Source: CAYVMD01 sp964452465 (GTDB lineage Bacteria; Armatimonadota; JACIXR01). From it: 20,519 bases of DNA. The stretch spans positions 1 through 20,519 of the forward strand of contig CAYVMD010000037.1 in NCBI GenBank assembly GCA_964452465.1, read 5' to 3'. Below the pieces are notes generated by a model, which had not been told where the DNA came from, made no database searches, and saw only the letters and a list, made by a program, of their open reading frames with translations. The position numbers were made by a program, and so were the translations under genes. Shown piece by piece: positions 1 to 7,540 of the stretch (positions within the stretch are counted from its first letter, which is position 1; each line of letters begins with the position of its first letter).

Positions 1-1
1 T

Positions 2-199
2 CCTATGACGGTTCAATTCATCAAGGAGGGAGTCATCCAAGCGACAATCGCCCAAAAGCCGAAATTGATGGGTTACCTTGCTATAAAGAAGCTCTACGAG
101 TTCGCCCAATCGGGGAAATTGGAAAAGGTGCCCGATATAGATACGGGCATAACGGTAGTAACTAAGGAAAACATAGCGGAGTTCGAGCAACCCCAGTAA
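2..199 (+). CDS. Sugar ABC transporter periplasmic substrate-binding protein, C-terminal end (partial)
   Basis: Only the last 65 or so codons are present. The frame is open to the left edge, so the ATG at 5 is internal and not a start. The translated tail reads like the C-terminal lobe of RbsB-type (Peripla_BP_4) proteins: a Thr-Ile-Ala-Gln-Lys-Pro segment, then Met-Gly-Tyr-Leu-Ala, and the ending Asp-Thr-Gly-Ile-Thr-Val-Val-Thr-Lys-Glu-Asn-Ile, which in this family precedes the stop. Its role would be to bind a sugar outside the membrane and hand it to the permease that starts 6 nt after this stop codon. No ATPase gene is visible, so it presumably lies upstream of the window. Ligand specificity cannot be read from this tail. 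The family call is confident; the ligand is unknown. Confidence 0.82.
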   Translation, partial: PMTVQFIKEGVIQATIAQKPKLMGYLAIKKLYEFAQSGKLEKVPDIDTGITVVTKENIAEFEQPQ

Positions 200-205
200 A
201 GTATT

Positions 206-1153
206 ATGGGCCTTCTCACCTATCTTTTGAGAAGGAGGGAGACGGGGGCGGGGGTTGCCTTCGTCCTCGTCTTCCTCGCTCTTTCCATTATGAGGAGGGA
301 GACCTTCCTCACCGCGGAGAACCTCCTTACCGTTGCTCGTCAGTTCTCCATGATAGGCATAATGGGGGTGGGGATGACCATGACTATCATCCTGGCGGGG
401 ATAGATCTCTCGGTGGGTAGCGTCCTCGCCTTGGCAGGTTGCATAACCGCCTTATCCATGAAGAAAGGTATAGGAGTGGGTCCTGCTATTCTCCTCGGTC
501 TTGTAGTAGGGGCTTCCTGTGGCTTCATAAGTGGCATAGCCATCATAGGTGTGAAGATGCCTCCCTTCGTCGCCACCCTGGGGATGATGAGCATCGCGCG
601 GGGATTAACCTATGTCATAACGGGAGGATGGCCGATAATAGAGTTGCCCAAATCCTACCTCTTCCTGGGGCAAGGGAGCATTGGGGGGATTCCCATGCCC
701 GTGGTGGTGATGCTCGCCTGTGTTGCCATTGGGCATGTCATCCTGAGCAACACGATATTGGGAAGGGATATCTACGCCATAGGAGGGAACGAGCAAGCAG
801 CCTTCCTCTCCGGCATAAAGGTGAACAAGGTGAAATTGATCGTATATACCCTTTCCGGGCTCCTCTCCGCCTTAGCGGGCATAGTCCTCACCTCTCGCCT
901 TTCCTCCGCTCAACCCAATAGCGGATTGGGAGCGGAATTGGATGTCATCGCAGCAACGATAATCGGGGGAGCGAGTTTCAGCGGAGGGGAGGGAACGGTG
1001 ATAGGCACCTTAATAGGCGCTGCCTTTATGGGGATACTGCGCAACGGCTTGGTTTTGCTCAATGTTTCCGCCTATTGGCAACAGGTAGCAATAGGAGGGG
1101 TGATAATGGGGGCGGTGGCGATAGATTTCCTCCGCCGACGCAAGGTGGCGTGA
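206..1153 (+). CDS. RbsC/XylH-type sugar ABC transporter permease
   Basis: A 315-residue polytopic membrane protein, the usual length for the ribose/xylose/AI-2 permease family (BPD_transp_2). Visible family marks are Ala-Gly-Ile-Asp-Leu-Ser-Val-Gly-Ser near residues 64-72, Pro-Pro-Phe-Val-Ala-Thr-Leu-Gly near 118-125, the Tyr-Ala-Ile-Gly-Gly-Asn-Glu-Gln-Ala-Ala loop near 190, which is typical of the region that docks the ATPase, and Ala-Ala-Thr-Ile-Ile-Gly-Gly-Ala-Ser-Phe near 248-257. About eight to ten hydrophobic helices are evident. It would form the transmembrane channel for the sugar delivered by the binding protein just upstream. There is no clear Shine-Dalgarno before ATG 206, so translation is probably coupled to the preceding gene. 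The likely operon continues into the GH116 gene 44 nt downstream, which suggests the imported sugar is a product of those enzymes. Confidence 0.92.
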   Translation: MGLLTYLLRRRETGAGVAFVLVFLALSIMRRETFLTAENLLTVARQFSMIGIMGVGMTMTIILAGIDLSVGSVLALAGCITALSMKKGIGVGPAILLGLVVGASCGFISGIAIIGVKMPPFVATLGMMSIARGLTYVITGGWPIIELPKSYLFLGQGSIGGIPMPVVVMLACVAIGHVILSNTILGRDIYAIGGNEQAAFLSGIKVNKVKLIVYTLSGLLSALAGIVLTSRLSSAQPNSGLGAELDVIAATIIGGASFSGGEGTVIGTLIGAAFMGILRNGLVLLNVSAYWQQVAIGGVIMGAVAIDFLRRRKVA

Positions 1154-1197
1154 GCGTCCTACCTTTCTCTCCTTGCTTCCCCCCGCAGAAATGAATC

Positions 1198-3954
1198 ATG
1201 AATAAGTGGTTGGCATTGCTCCTATTGGGAGGTGTTTGTATGTCCTTGGATTTCCAGGAATTCCATATAAACAATCAAAGGTTCGTGGCAGTGCCCTATG
1301 AAAATGGATCCGCAAGGAGCGGAATGCCATTGGGTGGGTTGGGAACCGGCTACATAGAGATTATGAGCGACGGCTCCTTCGGGAAATCCACCCTTGAGAA
1401 CAATTTCCTTACCCCTTCCCCCGTTTCCCCATCTTCATATCTCTTCTTGGAGATAGATGGCAGAAGGATGTCCCTCAATAGGGAGAACATCCGGAGGATC
1501 ACCTTTCTGGGGCATTTCCCGATAGCGGATATCCTCTACGAGGATGAGAAACTTCCCTTCTCTCTGTCCCTGCGCGCCTTCTCGCCCTTCATAAAGAACG
1601 ACGAGTTAACCTCCTCCATCCCCTGTGCCCTTTTCCGTTTCTCCCTTACTTCTCCCCATAAATCTACTCGGTTGAAGATTGGCATATCCTGGGCGGTTGA
1701 AGAGAACCAAAAGACAGGCAACCTCGCCGGCACCCTTGGTTGGCAGAAGGATGCGCTTGAGCCAGGAGAAGAGTGGAAAACGATCTGCGCCATCTACTTG
1801 GGGGAAAACGAATCCCCCACTCTCCTGCCTCCATCCTTCAAATTTAAAGGGGACAAAAAAGGGGAAAGGATAAGCGATGGGAGGACCTCCTTAAAGGTGA
1901 ACGATTGGGGAGCCTTCAATTGGGAGGAAGGATTGGAGTTCACCTTCCCTTATGAAGATAAGGGGCACCTTGCCGCCATTTTCTATTCCCTTAGGTGGGA
2001 GGAGGGTAGTTGCGGGACATATTATCTACCAGGCGGGATAGGAAAGGAAAACCTGGTTCCCCTAAGGGAAGTGGAGGTAGCAGAGAATGGAAGAGCGGCA
2101 AGAAGCACCTTAAAAACGGAGGATGGTCGGCTTGAAGTCACGATAATCTCCATGCTCCAAGATGGCGTCCTTTGGCGGGAAACTTCCATCAAGAACATCT
2201 CCCCCCACCCCGTTAAAGACCTGCTCTTCTCCTTCTTCGCCAACTTGGATGTGGGAGGCATAGAGGAAGCGGAAAGGAACATAGGCTACGGTGGGGACGA
2301 TGCTCTGAAGATAGGGAGGGCGGATGGGAAGCTATGGGGGATCGTCAAGGGATTCGACAATAGCCATTATTTTCTGGGAAGTTGGATGGAATGCCACCAA
2401 AGGATGAGGGAGGGGAGGCTCCTCCCCTTGGGAGGAGAGGAGTGGCGGATAATCCCCTTCCCCCAAGGTATCCTTTTCTCCTCGTCCCGGGGCGAATACG
2501 CCCTCGCCTTTCCTCCAGGGTATAAAATCGGAAGGGACATAAAGGACAAGGAAGCCTCTATGTGGGTAGAGGCGCAATTGGAGAGAGGAAAGGCGGAAGA
2601 GACCTGGATGGCGCTTTCCTGGTTCTTCCCCCACTATGTGGATAGGACAGGGAATCGCCTGGGGCACTATTATGCGAGACGGTTCAAGGGGGCGAGGGAG
2701 ATCGCGGAATATGCCCTCGATAAGCGCTTCGTCCTCCTCCAGAGGATCGTGGAATGGCAGGACGAGATCTACTCCTCTCCCCTCCTGCCTAATTGGTTAA
2801 AGGATGCCCTAATTAACGGCCTCTACCCCATCGTGAAGAACTCCCTTTGGATCGAGGATGGGAGGTTCTCCCTAAGCGAATCCTTCACCGGCTGTCCCAT
2901 AAACGAAACCCTCGTCTGCCGATTCAATGGCTCCTTCCCACTCCTCCTTTTCTTCCCAAAACTGGAGAAGGAGGTAATGAGGGAATTCGCCCGCCTTCAA
3001 AAGGAGGACGGGGAAATTCCCTTCTGCTTCGGTATGCAGGATACCTTCTCCGCCCCCGTCTTTCATCTTCAGCATCCCATCGTTTCCACCGAGTTCGTGC
3101 TCATGGCGTGGCGTGATTACCTCTACACTAAGGATCTCACCTTCCTTAAGGAGGTCTATCCCTCCGCCAAGAAGGCGATGTTATTCGCCCGAACATTGGA
3201 CAAAAACGGCGATTTTCTCATAGAGGAGGATCCCCAGCCGGGCGGGCTCGCCAACCAATATTACGATGCATGGGAATGGCACGGGGTCTCCGCCTATGTC
3301 AACACCATCCTCCTATCCGCCCTCAAAGCGATGGAAAGGATGGCAGATCTCATGGGGGATGAGGAGATGAGGGAGTATGCTAAAAGGTGGTTCGAGGGAG
3401 CGCGAGCGGAGTTCAGGAGGAAATTGTGGAATGGTAGGTGGTTCAATCTATATAGCAACGAAAAGACCTCGGAGACCTGCCTCGCAAATCAACTCGTGGG
3501 GCAATGGTATGCCTATCTTTGCGATCTGGGGGAGATCCTACCGAGGGAGGAGATCCTCTCCGCCGTGAGGTGGATATGTGCCCTGAATTGCCAAGCGAGC
3601 TCCTATGGAGTGGTGAACGGGGTTCTACCCAATGGCAAGCCCGACGAGACCGGACGGTATCATCACTCCGATGGCATCTCGCCCGGGGAGGGGTTCGCCT
3701 ATGTTAGCACCGCTATAATGGCGGGAGAGAGGGATAAAGGGCTCCTCGCCGGCGAGAAGACATATAGGAACATCGCCCTGAACAGGAAAAGCCCCTGGGA
3801 CATCTACTTCAACTATCTCTCCTCCACAGGGGAGGAATGCTGGGGCTCCGATTATTACAGCAACATGTCCATTTGGACGATCTACTTAGCCCTGTTGTTG
3901 GATGCTCAAAATTATCCCTTTAGAAATTCCTTCCGAAAGGAGAACCCGGAATGA
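1198..3954 (+). CDS. GH116-family glycosidase (GBA2/DUF608-like beta-glucosidase)
   Basis: A 918-residue protein with the two-part GH116 layout. The N-terminal beta-sandwich opens with Gly-Met-Pro-Leu-Gly-Gly-Leu-Gly-Thr-Gly (residues 42-51), and an (alpha/alpha)6 catalytic domain runs from about 500 to the end. Recalled alignment to human GBA2 (nucleophile E527, acid/base D677) points to E561 in GRFSLSES as nucleophile and D690 in QYYDAWEWHG as acid/base. The later Asn-Gln-Leu-Val-Gly-Gln-Trp-Tyr segment is also family-typical. Members hydrolyse beta-glucosides or xylosides and, in animals, glucosylceramide; the substrate here is unknown. The start is unsettled: ATG 1198 gives a short hydrophobic, signal-like N-terminus (MNKWLALLLLGG) but has no ribosome site, whereas ATG 1240 has an excellent one. 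The last codons overlap the next gene by 4 nt (ATGA), implying coupled translation. Confidence 0.88.
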   Translation: MNKWLALLLLGGVCMSLDFQEFHINNQRFVAVPYENGSARSGMPLGGLGTGYIEIMSDGSFGKSTLENNFLTPSPVSPSSYLFLEIDGRRMSLNRENIRRITFLGHFPIADILYEDEKLPFSLSLRAFSPFIKNDELTSSIPCALFRFSLTSPHKSTRLKIGISWAVEENQKTGNLAGTLGWQKDALEPGEEWKTICAIYLGENESPTLLPPSFKFKGDKKGERISDGRTSLKVNDWGAFNWEEGLEFTFPYEDKGHLAAIFYSLRWEEGSCGTYYLPGGIGKENLVPLREVEVAENGRAARSTLKTEDGRLEVTIISMLQDGVLWRETSIKNISPHPVKDLLFSFFANLDVGGIEEAERNIGYGGDDALKIGRADGKLWGIVKGFDNSHYFLGSWMECHQRMREGRLLPLGGEEWRIIPFPQGILFSSSRGEYALAFPPGYKIGRDIKDKEASMWVEAQLERGKAEETWMALSWFFPHYVDRTGNRLGHYYARRFKGAREIAEYALDKRFVLLQRIVEWQDEIYSSPLLPNWLKDALINGLYPIVKNSLWIEDGRFSLSESFTGCPINETLVCRFNGSFPLLLFFPKLEKEVMREFARLQKEDGEIPFCFGMQDTFSAPVFHLQHPIVSTEFVLMAWRDYLYTKDLTFLKEVYPSAKKAMLFARTLDKNGDFLIEEDPQPGGLANQYYDAWEWHGVSAYVNTILLSALKAMERMADLMGDEEMREYAKRWFEGARAEFRRKLWNGRWFNLYSNEKTSETCLANQLVGQWYAYLCDLGEILPREEILSAVRWICALNCQASSYGVVNGVLPNGKPDETGRYHHSDGISPGEGFAYVSTAIMAGERDKGLLAGEKTYRNIALNRKSPWDIYFNYLSSTGEECWGSDYYSNMSIWTIYLALLLDAQNYPFRNSFRKENPE
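1227..1234 (+). promoter_or_regulatory. Shine-Dalgarno that competes for the GH116 start
   Basis: GGGAGGTG lies 5 nt before ATG 1240 (7 nt if counted from the GGAGG core), the standard position. The upstream candidate ATG 1198 has only a C-rich stretch and no purine core in front of it. If this site is the functional one, the protein starts MSLDFQEF, loses 14 residues and is cytoplasmic. The site also falls inside codons for Leu-Gly-Gly-Val, so it could arise by chance. Confidence 0.5.
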
Positions 3955-5948
3955 ACAAGGTCGGCATTTCCCTCTTGGGCATAGGGGCTCTAACGATGAG
4001 CATGCCCGCTGTTCCGCTCGTGGTGAAGGATCCCTACCTCAATGTTTGGCAATTTGCGAATAACCTCTACGACGATTGGGCAAGGCATTGGACGGGAGCG
4101 ATAAAGGCTATCACGGGAATGATTAGGGTGGATGGCAAGGCATACAAATTCATGGGTATAGTGAGGGAAGGGATCCCCGCCTTTCCCCAGAAAGCAGTAA
4201 CGGTCCTCCCCACTCGCACTATCTATCACTTCAGCGATGGCAATGTCGGTCTATCCCTAACCTTCTTAACCCCCACCCTTCCGAAGGATTACAAGACCTT
4301 AAGCCTTCCCCTAACCTACCTGATAGGTGAGATAAGCTCCGCCGATGGTAGGGAGCACGAGGTTCAATTGTATTTTGATATCTCGGCGGAATGGGCGGAT
4401 GGTGAAGCATCCCGCCCCGTGGTCTGGGAGGGTGGGGAGCTCGAAAAGGGGATACGGTTCTTCAGTGTGAAGCCGGCGGAGGCTCAGGTGTTCCGGGAGA
4501 TCAACGAGTATCCAAATTGGGGGTTCGCTATCTGGTCGGCAAGGGAGGCAACCAGTTGGGAAAGCGGGGCGGACGATGTGGTGAGAGGTAAGTTCCTAAC
4601 GGAAGGAAAGCTCTCCAATAGGATGGATTGGCGCCAACCGCGTCCCATCAATGAACGCTGGCCGGTCTTCGCCTATGCCTGCGATCTAGGCAAGGTGGGG
4701 AGCAAGGGGAAATCCGTTTCCTTCCTCATCGGACACATAAGGGAGGAGGCGATCTCCTATGCTGGCGAGATCTACCAGCCTTTATGGCGTCGTTACTTCG
4801 CCGATTGGAAGGAGATGCTCTCCTTCTCCTGGGATAACCTACCCGCCATCGCCAGCACCTCCCAATCCTTCGATGCGGATCTTCTGGAGAAGGCAAAGAG
4901 GACGGGGGGAGAGGATTACGCCTTTCTGCTCTCCCTCACCTACCGCCAGGTTTTAGGCGCCTGCGAGATCGTCTTCAAGGGGGAGAAAACGGTGATGTTT
5001 ATGAAGGAGATAAGCAGTGGTAGTTTCATCCAAACGACGGATGTTATCTTCCCCGCTTCTCCCTTCTTCTTGTATTTCAATCCCGAACTTTTGAAGATGC
5101 AGTTGGAGCCGCTCTTGGAGGTCAGCGAAAGCCCCGCCTGGAAAGATCCCTTCGCCCCTCACGATTTGGGACGCTATCCTATTGCCCTCCAGCAATCCTA
5201 TGGCGCGCCCATGCCAGTGGAGGAAAGCGGGAACATGCTTTTGATGGTTTTGGCCTACGCTAAGAGGACGAACGACATCGCCTTCGTAAACTACCACTTC
5301 CCCCTTCTCCAGCGCTGGGCAGATTACCTGGTGGAGAAGGGATTGGAGCCGGAGGAGCAATTGTGCACCGATGATTTCACGGGTCCTTTAGCCCTAAATG
5401 TCAATTTAGCGGGTAAAGCAATAGGGGGAGTTTTTGCCTTCGCCCGCCTCGCCGAGATGGTGGGTAAGAAGGAGATAGCGAGCAAATACGAAAGCAAGGG
5501 GAAGGAAATGCTCTCCTTCTGGTTGGAAAAGGCGGATGCAAAGGACCATCTGAGCAGGGTTTATGGTCAGCCCGAAACCTGGTCCCTCAAATACAACATG
5601 TTTTACCCCCTCCTTTGCGGTCTGGATGTCTTCCCGAGGGAGATAATCGAGAGGGAAGTGAAGTTCTACCTCGGGAAATCGAACAGATATGGAATACCCC
5701 TCGATGACAGGTTTAGTTATACTAAGGCGGACTGGCTATCCTGGATAGGCTTTATGAGCGTCGATCCCTCTGCCCGAGAAAGGATCCTCCATTCCCTCGT
5801 TCATTTCCTGCAGGAAAGCCCGGATAAGGTGCCCTTCACGGATTGGTATGATACCCAGACCGGCAAAGTAGTGGGCTTTCGTGCCCGTCCCGTTCTCGGC
5901 GCCTTTTTCGCCCTACTATGTTTATCCACGGAGGAAAAGAGTCATTGA
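3951..5948 (+). CDS. Glutaminase-A-like protein (DUF4964/DUF5127/DUF4965/DUF1793)
   Basis: A 665-residue protein with the domain string of fungal glutaminase A (GtaA). A DUF4964-type N-terminus has Pro-Leu-Val-Val-Lys-Asp-Pro-Tyr-Leu-Asn-Val-Trp at 22-33 and a His-Trp-Thr-Gly at 46-49. A DUF5127-like beta domain runs to about 310, followed by DUF4965 and DUF1793 alpha-helical barrel segments. Marks of the last part are His-Asp-Leu-Gly-Arg-Tyr-Pro (404-410), Pro-Val-Glu-Glu-Ser-Gly-Asn (422-428), Thr-Asp-Asp-Phe-Thr-Gly (473-478), Trp-Ser-Leu-Lys-Tyr-Asn (544-549) and Thr-Asp-Trp-Tyr-Asp-Thr (630-635). An AAAGGAG site sits 8 nt before the ATG. Residues 4-20 look like a signal peptide, so export is likely. 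Glutaminase activity is known only for a few fungal members. Coupling to a GH116 gene and a sugar transporter suggests this one acts on a carbohydrate or glycoconjugate, which is an inference. Confidence 0.85.
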   Translation: MNKVGISLLGIGALTMSMPAVPLVVKDPYLNVWQFANNLYDDWARHWTGAIKAITGMIRVDGKAYKFMGIVREGIPAFPQKAVTVLPTRTIYHFSDGNVGLSLTFLTPTLPKDYKTLSLPLTYLIGEISSADGREHEVQLYFDISAEWADGEASRPVVWEGGELEKGIRFFSVKPAEAQVFREINEYPNWGFAIWSAREATSWESGADDVVRGKFLTEGKLSNRMDWRQPRPINERWPVFAYACDLGKVGSKGKSVSFLIGHIREEAISYAGEIYQPLWRRYFADWKEMLSFSWDNLPAIASTSQSFDADLLEKAKRTGGEDYAFLLSLTYRQVLGACEIVFKGEKTVMFMKEISSGSFIQTTDVIFPASPFFLYFNPELLKMQLEPLLEVSESPAWKDPFAPHDLGRYPIALQQSYGAPMPVEESGNMLLMVLAYAKRTNDIAFVNYHFPLLQRWADYLVEKGLEPEEQLCTDDFTGPLALNVNLAGKAIGGVFAFARLAEMVGKKEIASKYESKGKEMLSFWLEKADAKDHLSRVYGQPETWSLKYNMFYPLLCGLDVFPREIIEREVKFYLGKSNRYGIPLDDRFSYTKADWLSWIGFMSVDPSARERILHSLVHFLQESPDKVPFTDWYDTQTGKVVGFRARPVLGAFFALLCLSTEEKSH

Positions 5949-6691
5949 CTGGCGGTGGCTAATATCTCGTCGGGTATATCGAAGTTGGCATAGACCTTCT
6001 GGACATCGTCCAGATCCTCCAGCATTTCTAACAATTTGAGCAGGGTCATAGCCTCTTTCCCCTCTACCCTCACCGTCGTCTTGGGGAGGAGGGTGAGATC
6101 CGCTGAGGCTATCTTGACGCCCTCTTCCTCGAAGGCTCGCCTCACATCCTCCAGGTCCGTGGGAACCGTGATAATCTCGTAGTTGTCGGGGTCGTCGGTG
6201 CGCACATCCTCCGCACCTGCCTCTATGGCGAGGGAAAAAACCTTCTCCTCATCCTCCTCCTTTGGCACGAGGATGATGCCCTTCCTCTCGAAAAGCCAAG
6301 AGCAGGAACCTGCCTCTCCCAGAGTGCCACCATAGCGGGAGAGTGTGGATCTGAGCTCCTGGACCGCTCGATTCTTGTTATCGGTGAGGAGCTCTATGAT
6401 GAGGGCAACCCCCGCGGGTCCGTAACCTTCATAGGTGACCTCCTCGAAGCGAGCTCCCTCCACCTCGCCAGCTCCCTTCTTTATCGCCCTCTCTATGTTC
6501 TCCATCGGCATGCCCGCTTCTTTTGCCTTGGAAATGGCAAGACGAAGGCGAGGATTCGCCTCCGGGAGGGGTCCGCCGATTCTGGCTGCCACCATTATCT
6601 CCCGTGATAGTTTGGAGAATAATTTCCCCCGCCTTTCGTCCATCTTCATCTTTTTTACCCTGATATTATGCCATTTAGAATGTCCGGACAT
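5942..6691 (-). CDS. yebC: YebC/PmpR family protein (TACO1-like)
   Basis: A 249-residue protein starting MSGHSKWHNIRVKK, the near-invariant opening of the YebC family. Family members act as translation factors that relieve ribosome stalling, or as transcriptional regulators; both roles are reported for different members. Further marks are Arg-Gly-Lys-Leu-Phe-Ser-Lys-Leu-Ser-Arg-Glu, Asn-Ile-Glu-Arg-Ala-Ile-Lys-Lys-Gly and Glu-Gly-Tyr-Gly-Pro-Ala-Gly-Val-Ala. The acidic C-terminal domain ends with the usual Leu-Asp-Asp-Val-Gln-Lys-Val-Tyr-Ala-Asn. The reading frame stays open upstream to 6889, but the family start is at 6691, preceded by AGAGGTG and a strong promoter. The gene is monocistronic. 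It converges on the GtaA-like gene, and the two overlap by 7 bp (5942-5948). No sign of decay. Confidence 0.97.
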   Translation of the reverse strand: MSGHSKWHNIRVKKMKMDERRGKLFSKLSREIMVAARIGGPLPEANPRLRLAISKAKEAGMPMENIERAIKKGAGEVEGARFEEVTYEGYGPAGVALIIELLTDNKNRAVQELRSTLSRYGGTLGEAGSCSWLFERKGIILVPKEEDEEKVFSLAIEAGAEDVRTDDPDNYEIITVPTDLEDVRRAFEEEGVKIASADLTLLPKTTVRVEGKEAMTLLKLLEMLEDLDDVQKVYANFDIPDEILATASQ

Positions 6692-6710
6692 CTCACAACA
6701 CCTCTTTTTA

Positions 6711-6739
6711 ATTATAGCGATTCTAAACCAATACCTCAA
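6711..6739 (-). promoter_or_regulatory. Promoter of yebC
   Basis: On the minus strand a TTGAGG -35 box (6739-6734) is followed by exactly 17 nt and a perfect TATAAT -10 box (6716-6711). Transcription would begin near 6704, giving a leader of about 13 nt that carries the AGAGGTG ribosome site before the ATG at 6691. The fit to the housekeeping sigma-70 consensus is close (10 of 12 bases with ideal spacing), and it independently supports the 6691 start. Confidence 0.8.
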
Positions 6740-6858
6740 CTCTGGTTTCGCATCCTTACCAAAAACCTCGGGCGCGTTATCATCATTACGGCACAAGGAG
6801 TTTAATAAAAGCAGAGGTGAAGAAAGGCAAAGGTAGGCAAAGTCGTTCTTTAGCGGTG

Positions 6859-7451
6859 ATGGCGGTGTTGAGAGTTGCTCTCGTTGCAAAGCAATACGAT
6901 GCTAAGTAAGAAGTTGCCCCAGGGCAAAGGTGGAAAGACCGCCTTGAGTAGGCTCGCAAGATAGCATCGGAAATCAAAGACTCCCATTGGCGAGTCCGGG
7001 CCTGGGTGGAGATTGGTAAAGCTTCCGGCAACGATGAAGACTTTGATCAGGCTCGCAAGGCGATGAACGAAATCGAAGAACCCTTGCTCCGGGAATTGCT
7101 TCTGCAAAATATTGCAGAAGGTTTAACCGAAGCCAAGGAGCTCGACGAGGCTCGCAAGATGTCCAGCGAGATCGTAAGATACAAGGGCCTTTTCTCCCGC
7201 GAGCCTGGGTTGGGATATGCATTGCTAAATCTTCGGGCAAGGAAGAGGATTTCGAACAGGCTCGCAAGTTAACGAGCGAAATGAAAGACCCCGATGAACG
7301 AGTGGAATGCTGGGTGAATATTGCTAAGGTTTCAAGCAAGGACGAGGACTTCGAACAGGCTGTCAGGTCAGCGAATGAAATCAAAGAATCCGGGAGGCAA
7401 GACGAGGTTAAAGTAGACATCGTTAGAGCATTGGTCGGAACCAAGGAATAA
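6859..7451 (+). pseudogene. Decayed gene for a 33-residue TPR-like repeat protein
   Basis: Translating frame 1 from ATG 6859 and then frame 3 from about 7206 recovers a chain of helical repeats of the form R-x-x-A-W-V-x-I-A-K-x-S-G-x-D-E-D-F-x-Q-A-R-K-x-x-x-E-I-K-D-P. It is broken by TAA at 6907, TAG at 6949 (probably from CAG, since Gln is conserved there) and a frame change near 7170-7205. The segment 7206-7451 is clean and ends in a natural stop, TAA 7449-7451. The Trp-Ile-Ala...Ala...Pro spacing resembles tetratricopeptide repeats, which mediate protein binding. No start region, ribosome site or upstream domain can be recognised in 6740-6858, so the 5' end may be lost. The intact ancestor's function is unknown. 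The alternative, a short expressed ORF at 7006-7272, would be an internal fragment. Confidence 0.72.
6907..7400 (+). repeat. 99-nt tandem repeats (about five units)
   Basis: Using the block GCTCGCAAG as anchor, copies lie at 6952, 7051, 7150 and 7260, with a variant GCTGTCAGG at 7359. Spacings are 99, 99, 110 and 99 nt. The best-matching part is the run encoding Asp-Phe-(Glu/Asp)-Gln-Ala-Arg-Lys, for example TTCGAACAGGCTCGCAAG at 7251-7268. The 11 extra bases in the third interval cause the reading-frame change. The repeats are diverged coding repeats of the pseudogene and are too imperfect and gap-free to be a CRISPR array. Confidence 0.8.
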
Positions 7452-7504
7452 AGAGCTCCCGAGGGATGAAAAACGAAACATCTTACCCAATCCCCTTATT
7501 GTTT

Positions 7505-7533
7505 TTGACATCGCTTCCGGAGCGATGTAAAAT
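7505..7533 (+). promoter_or_regulatory. Promoter of the DUF1638-galT-reductase cluster
   Basis: A perfect TTGACA -35 box (7505-7510), a 17-nt spacer and TAAAAT (7528-7533), one mismatch from the consensus -10. The expected transcription start falls at about 7540, directly at the ATG at 7541. No Shine-Dalgarno lies between the -10 box and the ATG, so the first mRNA codon would be the start codon (leaderless transcript). A palindrome fills the spacer. Confidence 0.82.
7508..7528. promoter_or_regulatory. Palindrome between -35 and -10 (candidate operator)
   Basis: Perfect 8-nt inverted arms ACATCGCT (7508-7515) and AGCGATGT (7521-7528) flank a 5-nt centre. The left arm contains the last three bases of the -35 box and the right arm ends on the first base of the -10 box, so a bound dimeric regulator would exclude RNA polymerase. 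No regulator gene is visible nearby. No T-run follows it on either strand, so it is not a factor-independent terminator. Confidence 0.6.
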
Positions 7534-7540
7534 ATAACCC

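Noticed and set aside
1198..1242. Lipoprotein signal (lipobox) at the GH116 N-terminus
   Set aside because: The residues before Cys14 are Gly-Gly-Val, which does not fit the Leu-(Ala/Ser)-(Gly/Ala)-Cys rule.
6692..6889. 5' extension of yebC by 66 codons
   Set aside because: The family opening MSGHSKW starts at 6691, and the promoter and ribosome site lie inside the extension.
6952..7367. Evenly spaced repeats as a CRISPR array
   Set aside because: The conserved blocks are short and diverged, there are no variable spacers, and the units translate into a regular helical repeat.
6974..7444. 156-codon open frame on the minus strand across the repeat region
   Set aside because: Its translation is rich in Ser, Cys and Leu with no family likeness; it is the mirror image of the 99-nt repeats, which make sense only on the plus strand.
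7508..7528. Palindrome as a terminator for the repeat pseudogene
   Set aside because: No run of T follows on either strand, and it sits precisely within a near-consensus promoter, so an operator is the better reading.
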